Origin: Candidatus Rhodobacter oscarellae
GTDB lineage: Bacteria > Pseudomonadota > Alphaproteobacteria > Rhodobacterales > Rhodobacteraceae
Direction of reading: 5' to 3'
Assembly: GCF_001078595.1 (NCBI RefSeq)
Contig: NZ_LFTY01000002.1
Location: 1,322,151-1,386,150, forward strand
DNA: 64,000 nucleotides
Numbering within the stretch: position 1 is the stretch's first letter; each line of letters starts with the position of its first letter. The notes below the pieces were generated by a model. That model worked only from the letters and a program-made list of their open reading frames with translations. It did no database searches and was not told where the DNA came from. Made by a program: the position numbers and the translations under genes. This document shows, one piece after another, positions 58,677-64,000 of this stretch.

Positions 58677-59561
58677 TTACGGACGGCGCGCCGCCGCCTC
58701 CTCTTCGGGGGCGAAAAGGGTCGCGCGCGCGGCGATCTGCTCGACCAAGAACTCCCGCACGGCGCGGATGCGCGGCACGGCCTCTAAATCGCGATGCGAG
58801 GCGACCCAAATCGTTGCCTTCAGTGGCGGCATCCCGCTGACCAAGCGGCGAAGGCCAGGCGTCGCGTCGCCGACGAATCGCGGGAGCGCGCAGCGCCCCA
58901 TCCCGGCCTGCGCCATCTGCGCCAATGTCAGAAAGCTATCAGAAACCGCCACGATGTCTTGCGCGGCCACGCCCCCTTTTGACATCCAGGCCCCCGGCGC
59001 CGAGCCCGCCAGGTTGCCGCCAAGACCCAGCCAGCCCTCGACGGTCTCTGCCGATGCGTAGACGGCGAAACTCAGCGAGGCCGCCGCCACGCCGATCAGG
59101 TCATCGGGCAACGAAAGAGCCGCCCGCACCGCGATATCGGCGTCCATGCGCGCCATGTCGAGATGCGCATTCGAGCTGATCAGGTTGATCCGCAACCGCG
59201 ACTCCGCGCAGTGCAGGGCCTCCAGAATCTCCGGCAATATCAACTGGCAAACCGTGTCAGTTGATGTGACCTTGACCTCACCAGAGACCGGCGCCTGGGT
59301 GCCTTCCACGGCGCGACGCACGGCCAGGGTCGCGCTTTCGACCTCGCGCAGGGCCGCGATGACATGCGCCTGCGCCGACGCGACCGTGTAACCCGCTTGC
59401 GTGCGATCAAAGAGGGTCGCGCCCTGGCGCTCCTCGAAGGCGGCCACCCGGCGCAGCACCGTTGCGTGGTTCACCCCAAGCGCCCGCGCCGCCGCCGAGA
59501 CCGAACCGTGATCGGCCACCGCCAGCACAAATCTAAGGTCATCCCAATTCTCGCTGTGCAT
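58677..59561 (-). CDS. LysR-family transcriptional regulator
   Basis: The 294-residue regulator has an N-terminal helix-turn-helix (ADHGSVSAAARALGVNHATV, LRRVAAFEERQGATLFDR). It is divergent, with 94 bases between starts, from the cytochrome pair, which it may control. Confidence 0.9.
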   Translation of the reverse strand: MHSENWDDLRFVLAVADHGSVSAAARALGVNHATVLRRVAAFEERQGATLFDRTQAGYTVASAQAHVIAALREVESATLAVRRAVEGTQAPVSGEVKVTSTDTVCQLILPEILEALHCAESRLRINLISSNAHLDMARMDADIAVRAALSLPDDLIGVAAASLSFAVYASAETVEGWLGLGGNLAGSAPGAWMSKGGVAAQDIVAVSDSFLTLAQMAQAGMGRCALPRFVGDATPGLRRLVSGMPPLKATIWVASHRDLEAVPRIRAVREFLVEQIAARATLFAPEEEAAARRP

Positions 59562-59655
59562 AAATTAATAGCCGATCCGCAAAAATGACGACTGGTTCCG
59601 ATTTTTCACACAGCTACCATGCAGGGACAATCAATTAGTTCAGGGAGTCAGACGT

Positions 59656-60126
59656 ATGTTACGGACCAGCCACCTGATGGGCAGCTTCGCCGCCCTCGCC
59701 ATCGCCGCCACAACCGCATTCGCGGGCGGCCATGCCGGGAACCCCGCTGTGAAGGCCCGCAAATCGCATATGCAGCTCTACGGATTCCATTTGGGCATCC
59801 TGGGCGGCATGGCCAAGGGCGATACCGAGTACAACGCCGCAGCCGCGCAGACCGCCGCCGACAACCTCGCAGCCCTTGCCACGATGAACACCATGGCGTT
59901 TTGGGTCCCGGGCACGTCGGTGGACGAGTTGGGCGACGAAACCCGCGCGCTTGCCAAGATGTGGGCGGCAGATTCGACGGTCATCGATAAAGCTATGGCG
60001 CTTGGCGCGGCGGCCACGGCGATGCAAGCCGCGGCGGGCTCGCTTGAGGGCGTGCAAGGCGCGATCGGCGCGGTCGGAGGTGCCTGCGGCTCCTGCCACA
60101 AGGCCTATCGCGGCCCAAGCAACTAA
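59656..60126 (+). CDS. Cytochrome c, class II (c556-like)
   Basis: The 156-residue protein has a signal peptide (cleavage near AFAGG, residue 22-23) and one C-terminal haem-binding CGSCH followed by KAYRG, as in four-helix cytochromes c' and c556. It is periplasmic. AGGGAG precedes the start. The cytochrome after it is 6 bases away. Confidence 0.88.
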   Translation: MLRTSHLMGSFAALAIAATTAFAGGHAGNPAVKARKSHMQLYGFHLGILGGMAKGDTEYNAAAAQTAADNLAALATMNTMAFWVPGTSVDELGDETRALAKMWAADSTVIDKAMALGAAATAMQAAAGSLEGVQGAIGAVGGACGSCHKAYRGPSN

Positions 60127-60132
60127 ACGGGC

Positions 60133-61026
60133 ATGCTAAAAGCGCTCTTTCGATGGGCGGTTGCTCTGGCCTTGGTCGGGGCTGCCGTTTTCTGGTGGGT
60201 CACACGGCCCCAGACCTTGCCCGCGGATGCGCTGGCCGGACTAGAGCCGGATATGGCGCGCGGCGAGGCGGTGTTTTACGCCGCGGGCTGCGCGTCGTGC
60301 CACGCCGCGCCCGGCGCCGAAGGCGAGGCAAAGCTGGTGCTTGCCGGAGGGCGCAGCTTTCCCAGCCCGTTCGGGACCTTCCTTGCGCCTAACATTTCGC
60401 CCGATCCTGCGCATGGCATCGGCGGCTGGTCCGCTATGGATTTGGCCAACGCGATGCTCAAGGGCGTCTCACCCGATGGCGCGCATTACTTCCCGGCTTT
60501 CCCATATGGCTCATATGCCAAGGCGGAATTGGGCGATGTGGTCTCGCTGCACGCTTACTTGATGACCCTGCCCAGCAGTGCCGAGCCCTCCAAGCCGCAT
60601 GAGGTGGGGCTTCCCTTCAACATCCGCCGCTCTTTGGGAGGCTGGAAGTTCTTGTTTTTGAACCAAGATTGGGTCGTCGCCGATGGCCTGACCGAAGCTG
60701 AGACGCAGGGGCGCTATCTGGTGGAGGCCCTGGGCCATTGCGGCGAATGCCACACCGCGCGCAACCCGCTGGGAGGGATGACCCTGTCGGCATGGCTGGG
60801 CGGGGCGCCCAACCCCTCTGGCCGCGGCACCATCCCCAACATCACGCCGGGCAAGCTGAGCTGGTCCGAACGTGACATCGCAGAGTATCTAAAGTCGGGC
60901 TTCACCCCCGATTTTGACAGCGCGGGCGGCCATATGGCGGATGTGATCGAGAACACCGCGAAGCTGACAGACGCGGACCGCGCGGCGATAGCGGCCTATC
61001 TCAAGAAGGTCGCGCCGATCGAGTAA
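60133..61026 (+). CDS. Di-haem cytochrome c, membrane-anchored
   Basis: The 297-residue protein has an N-terminal membrane anchor (ALVGAAVFWWVTRP) and two haem sites, CASCH near residue 54 and CGECH near residue 203. It resembles the cytochrome subunits of alcohol/aldehyde dehydrogenases. With the c556-like gene before it, it may pass electrons from an unknown periplasmic dehydrogenase. No dehydrogenase gene lies nearby. Confidence 0.9.
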   Translation: MLKALFRWAVALALVGAAVFWWVTRPQTLPADALAGLEPDMARGEAVFYAAGCASCHAAPGAEGEAKLVLAGGRSFPSPFGTFLAPNISPDPAHGIGGWSAMDLANAMLKGVSPDGAHYFPAFPYGSYAKAELGDVVSLHAYLMTLPSSAEPSKPHEVGLPFNIRRSLGGWKFLFLNQDWVVADGLTEAETQGRYLVEALGHCGECHTARNPLGGMTLSAWLGGAPNPSGRGTIPNITPGKLSWSERDIAEYLKSGFTPDFDSAGGHMADVIENTAKLTDADRAAIAAYLKKVAPIE

Positions 61027-61077
61027 GCGACATTAGCTTCAACCAGCAAGATTCTGGATTGTAATGATATTTTTGAT

Positions 61078-61854
61078 TCATTTCAGCACAGAGCGGACCT
61101 TTCGGATCCGTTCCTCCAACGCCTGCCGATAGCTCACAACGTCGCTGGCCACGGCCAGCACCGTCGCCCCCATATCGCGGTACCCCGCCAGATCATCGGG
61201 ATTGAGGCAGAACATCCCCACGGCTTTACCCGCCGCGCGGGTGCGCGCCATCACATGGGCGATTGCCGCGCGCACCTCTGCCGCGTCGGTGTTCCCGACG
61301 TAGCCCATATTCGCGGCCAGGTCATGCGGGCCGATAAAGACGCAATCCACGCCCTCGGTCGCGGCGATGGCGTCGATATGCTCGACCGCACCGGGGGTCT
61401 CGGCCTGCACCATAAGGCAGATCTGGTCATTCGCGGTTTGGGTGTAATCCGCCTCGGCGCCGTAACCGCTGGCGCGGATAACCAAGGCGGCCAGCCCGCG
61501 CCCGCCCTGGGGAGGATACTTCACCGCCTGCACCATCGCGCGCGCCTCGGCGGCGCTGTCCACCATGGGCACCAGCACGCTTTGCGCGCCCGCATCCAGC
61601 ACCTGCTTGAGATACCAGGCCTCGCCCATGGGCACGCGCACGGCTGCGGCGCAGCCTACGGCCTGAAGCGCGATCAGTTGATCGCGGATCAGCGTGGGGT
61701 TCAGCGGAGCGTGCTCGCCGTCGATCATGCACCAGTCAAACCCGGCCCGGCCCGCGATCTCGGCGGGCACATTGGCGGCCATATCCAGCCAGCAGCCGAT
61801 CTGCGTCTGACCGGCGATAAGTTTTTCTTTCAGGAGGTTGCGGGGCGCGGGCAT
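61078..61854 (-). CDS. HpcH/HpaI aldolase family protein
   Basis: The 258-residue protein shows the class II pyruvate aldolase features (GQTQIGCWLDMAANVPAEIA, DWCMIDGEHAPLN, GLAALVIRASGYG and FIGPHDLAANMG). It cleaves 4-hydroxy-2-oxo acids such as 4-hydroxy-2-oxoheptanedioate or 2-keto-3-deoxy sugar acids. No operon partners are apparent. Confidence 0.9.
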   Translation of the reverse strand: MPAPRNLLKEKLIAGQTQIGCWLDMAANVPAEIAGRAGFDWCMIDGEHAPLNPTLIRDQLIALQAVGCAAAVRVPMGEAWYLKQVLDAGAQSVLVPMVDSAAEARAMVQAVKYPPQGGRGLAALVIRASGYGAEADYTQTANDQICLMVQAETPGAVEHIDAIAATEGVDCVFIGPHDLAANMGYVGNTDAAEVRAAIAHVMARTRAAGKAVGMFCLNPDDLAGYRDMGATVLAVASDVVSYRQALEERIRKVRSVLK

Positions 61855-61948
61855 TGTGTTCTCCGTGGCATATCGGAGCGATCAAAGCATAAGCGGCGCA
61901 GAATTGCGATGCCCCGGTGCGGCGCATGCCGTATTCTCGGATCAGCGC

Positions 61949-62902
61949 CTATTGCGCGCGGCCCACCGAGGTCGCTCGGCCCTGACCCCCGGGCCACGGG
62001 ACACCGGGCAGCACCAGACCGGTCTGCCCCAAGCGGCGCACTTTTGCGCCCGCCCCCAGCTTGAACCGCGCCAGCCCCGGCGCCGTCACGGTATCCAGCG
62101 TGCCCAAATCCATGCGCAGGCGCCCGATATCGGCGAAATCCTGGATAGCGAGCCAAAGCAGCAGATGATGGGCCGAAAGGGTCCGCCCGGCGCCGGAACT
62201 CCAGCCCATCTGATAGGTCACCCCCGGCGCGTGGTCCAAAAACAGCATCTCTGCCACCGGCTGATTGCCCATCAGCGCGCGGTAGATGCGAAATCCGCAA
62301 GGGTCATTGCGCACCCAATTGGCAATGAAGCGCCCGGGCAGGCTGCGATAGCGCTTGTGGCGCTGCTGCTCCGCCTCACGCTCGATCAGCGCGACCAACG
62401 TGTCGGGGTCGCGGCTGGTCTGAACGCGCAGCCGCGCGGCCTCGGCCTTGACCAATCGGTTGCGCCACTTGCCGTGGAACGCCTGGCGCGCGGCCCGTGG
62501 CCCCGCGGAGAGGTCAACCTCTGCCATATGAGCGGCGGTATAGAGCGGCATTAGCCCGGCCTGGTCGGGCTCTTCGGATGTCGCAAGCAGCAGCCGCGCG
62601 CCCTGCCCCGGCAGCGCGGCGCGCAGGCCGCGCAGCGCCGCGGAGCGCAGGCTTGCATCCACCTCGCCGCACCAAATGGGCCCGCGCGACATCAGCCCTA
62701 CGAGCCCAAACCGCCCCAACCGCCTGAGCAAAACCTGCGCGACCCCAAGCGTCAGGCCTTGATCTGTGATCTCTGCGCGAAAGACCTCGCGCCCCATCGC
62801 CTCAACCGCGGCGCCATAGGCCCAGGACTGCTGCAGTGCCGCGGCGTCGTGCGGCAGCCGGTCCTGCCAAGCGGTCGCGGAGATGATGGGGCAAATTTTC
62901 AT
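61949..62902 (-). CDS. FemAB/GNAT-like acyltransferase
   Basis: The 317-residue protein has the two-part GNAT fold of FemAB-type proteins (LPGRFIANWVRNDPCGFRIY, VAEMLFLDHAPGVTYQMGWS, HHLLLWLAIQDFADIGRLRM, LDLGTLDT-type end). The substrate is unknown; members aminoacylate peptidoglycan or modify polysaccharides. Confidence 0.78.
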   Translation of the reverse strand: MKICPIISATAWQDRLPHDAAALQQSWAYGAAVEAMGREVFRAEITDQGLTLGVAQVLLRRLGRFGLVGLMSRGPIWCGEVDASLRSAALRGLRAALPGQGARLLLATSEEPDQAGLMPLYTAAHMAEVDLSAGPRAARQAFHGKWRNRLVKAEAARLRVQTSRDPDTLVALIEREAEQQRHKRYRSLPGRFIANWVRNDPCGFRIYRALMGNQPVAEMLFLDHAPGVTYQMGWSSGAGRTLSAHHLLLWLAIQDFADIGRLRMDLGTLDTVTAPGLARFKLGAGAKVRRLGQTGLVLPGVPWPGGQGRATSVGRAQ

Positions 62903-62947
62903 ATCCCCATTAACGCTATATTAGGTGGAATTTGCGTTAATCCCGAT

Positions 62948-63085
62948 ATGGCTCAACATCCCCACACCGTCCGGGGCGTTCACGCCCCCCCGCCGCGGCC
63001 CTCTGCCTGGGCTGCATTCCTCTTAGCCACCGTACTTAGCCTCGGTTTCTTAGGGACCTGGGCGATTGGGTCCTTGCTCTTTTAG
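62948..63085 (+). CDS. Small single-pass membrane protein
   Basis: The 45-residue ORF begins at ATG 62948, has a Pro-rich N-terminus (APPPRPSAW) and one hydrophobic segment (AAFLLATVLSLGFLGTWAIG). The ribosome site is weak, so this is tentative. It is divergent from the FemAB-like gene. Confidence 0.35.
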   Translation: MAQHPHTVRGVHAPPPRPSAWAAFLLATVLSLGFLGTWAIGSLLF

Positions 63086-63180
63086 GCCGCAATCGTCAGG
63101 CCGTGCCCAAACGCAGCCGCGGGGCGCGTTGACAGCGTGGGTTTGCGTATTTGGAACAAGGTGAAGCAGGGGCGTGGCGC

Positions 63181-64000
63181 TTAGCGGTAGAGCAGCGATT
63201 GACCGTTCGAGAAGAGGTGCACCTTGGACGGATCCGCCGTCAGCCGAACGGACTTGCCGCGCATGTCATGCTGGATCCCCGGCAGCTTGGCGATGACCGG
63301 GTCCGCGGCGCCTGCGGGTTCAAAATAAAGCACGGTCACCTCGCCAAGAGCCTCGACAATATTGACCTTGCCCTCAAAGAGCGCGTTGCCCTCTGCGGCG
63401 ACCATATCCTCGGGCCGCGCGCCGACATTGACCGCCAATCCCATATCGGCATCGGTGGTCGGCACGTTGGACACCGCTGTCCCGCCATCCGCCATCTTCA
63501 CCGTCGTTTGCGCGCCGGTGCCGATGATCTCTCCCGGCAGAAGGTTCATCGCCGGCGAGCCGATGAACTGCGCGACGAACTCGTTCTCGGGCCGCTCATA
63601 GAGATCCAGCGGAGAGCCCACCTGGGCAATGCCCTTATTGGCAAGCACAACGATTCGGCTGGCCAGGGTCATCGCCTCCACCTGGTCGTGCGTGACGTAG
63701 ACCATCGTGGATTCGGGCATCGATTCCTTGAGCTGCGCGATCTCGATTCGCGTGGCCACCCGGAGCGCCGCATCGAGGTTCGAGAGCGGTTCGTCGAAGA
63801 GATAGACCTTGGGGTCGCGCACAATCGAGCGCCCGATGGCCACGCGCTGGCGCTGCCCGCCGGAGAGCGCCTTGGGCAGGCGGTCCAGATACGGCTCGAG
63901 CTGCAGGATCTTGGCGGCCTTATTCACCGCCGCGTCGATCTCGTCCCGGCTCTTCTTGGCGATCTTCAGCGCAAACGACATGTTATCGCGCACCGTCATA
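63181..64000 (-). CDS. ABC transporter ATP-binding protein, UgpC/AglK type, partial
   Basis: The open frame continues off the right edge; the N-terminal part with Walker A is outside. Present are the signature [14 protein letters not shown], Walker [13 protein letters not shown], the switch His in [10 protein letters not shown] and the TOBE end (VGARPEDMV, PSKVHLFSNGQSLLYR). It is the ATPase of a carbohydrate importer, perhaps alpha-glucoside type; its permeases should lie to the right. Confidence 0.9.
   Translation of the reverse strand, partial: MTVRDNMSFALKIAKKSRDEIDAAVNKAAKILQLEPYLDRLPKALSGGQRQRVAIGRSIVRDPKVYLFDEPLSNLDAALRVATRIEIAQLKESMPESTMVYVTHDQVEAMTLASRIVVLANKGIAQVGSPLDLYERPENEFVAQFIGSPAMNLLPGEIIGTGAQTTVKMADGGTAVSNVPTTDADMGLAVNVGARPEDMVAAEGNALFEGKVNIVEALGEVTVLYFEPAGAADPVIAKLPGIQHDMRGKSVRLTADPSKVHLFSNGQSLLYR

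Overview
The window looks like chromosomal DNA of a Rhodobacteraceae member (Roseobacter-like alphaproteobacterium). This is inferred from uniformly high G+C, the gene order dusB-ntrB-ntrC-ntrY-ntrX ... trkA-trkH-hfq-hflX, an NtrC without the sigma54-contact motif, a hemD / mitofilin-like / hemY cluster, a fused ispDF, and a smo/mtlK-type polyol operon. No rRNA, CRISPR array, phage or transposase gene was seen. Two tRNA genes (Arg-CCG and Thr-CGT) lie on the minus strand.

Layout: 1-4.1 kb holds lipid and acyl-CoA genes: a partial acyl-CoA synthetase-type CoA-binding protein, an acyl-CoA dehydrogenase, and a PlsC-like acyltransferase divergent from an atypical acyl carrier protein plus ketosynthase pair. 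4.1-7.9 kb holds tRNA-Arg, a winged-helix/hydrolase fusion divergent from a small protein, a long nested inverted repeat and a quinone oxidoreductase. 7.9-15.4 kb is a LysR regulator divergent from a sulfatase and a complete sugar-type ABC importer. 15.6-24.8 kb holds tRNA-Thr and housekeeping genes (hemY, mitofilin-like, hemD; divergent tsaD, gpsA, EVE protein, oligoendopeptidase; DUF2853). 24.9-29.9 kb has two tandem paralogous membrane glycosyltransferase-like genes abutting a 5'-truncated amidohydrolase and a COG0523 GTPase. 30.0-38.8 kb is a polyol (sorbitol/mannitol) operon with LacI regulator, PP2C-like phosphatase, ABC importer and two dehydrogenases.

39.0-51.7 kb is the nitrogen-regulation / potassium / Hfq cluster on the minus strand, interrupted between ntrX and trkA by a lipoprotein gene on the opposite strand and four palindromes. 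51.9-55.5 kb carries ispDF, pgpA, a CinA C-terminal-type gene and amtB. 55.5-64 kb is mixed: hypothetical protein, MmgE/PrpD, a COQ10/RatA-like protein, hpt, LysR divergent from two cytochromes c, an HpcH/HpaI aldolase, a FemAB/GNAT-like protein, a tiny membrane protein and a partial ABC ATPase that runs off the right edge.

The accessory parts most worth attention are the sulfatase-importer locus, where the sulfatase has no export signal and so would act on imported substrate in the cytoplasm; the divergent acyltransferase/ACP/ketosynthase trio with non-canonical motifs; the PP2C phosphatase inside the polyol operon; and a dispersed inverted repeat found at 6.4-6.6 kb and again between the two permease genes of the polyol importer.
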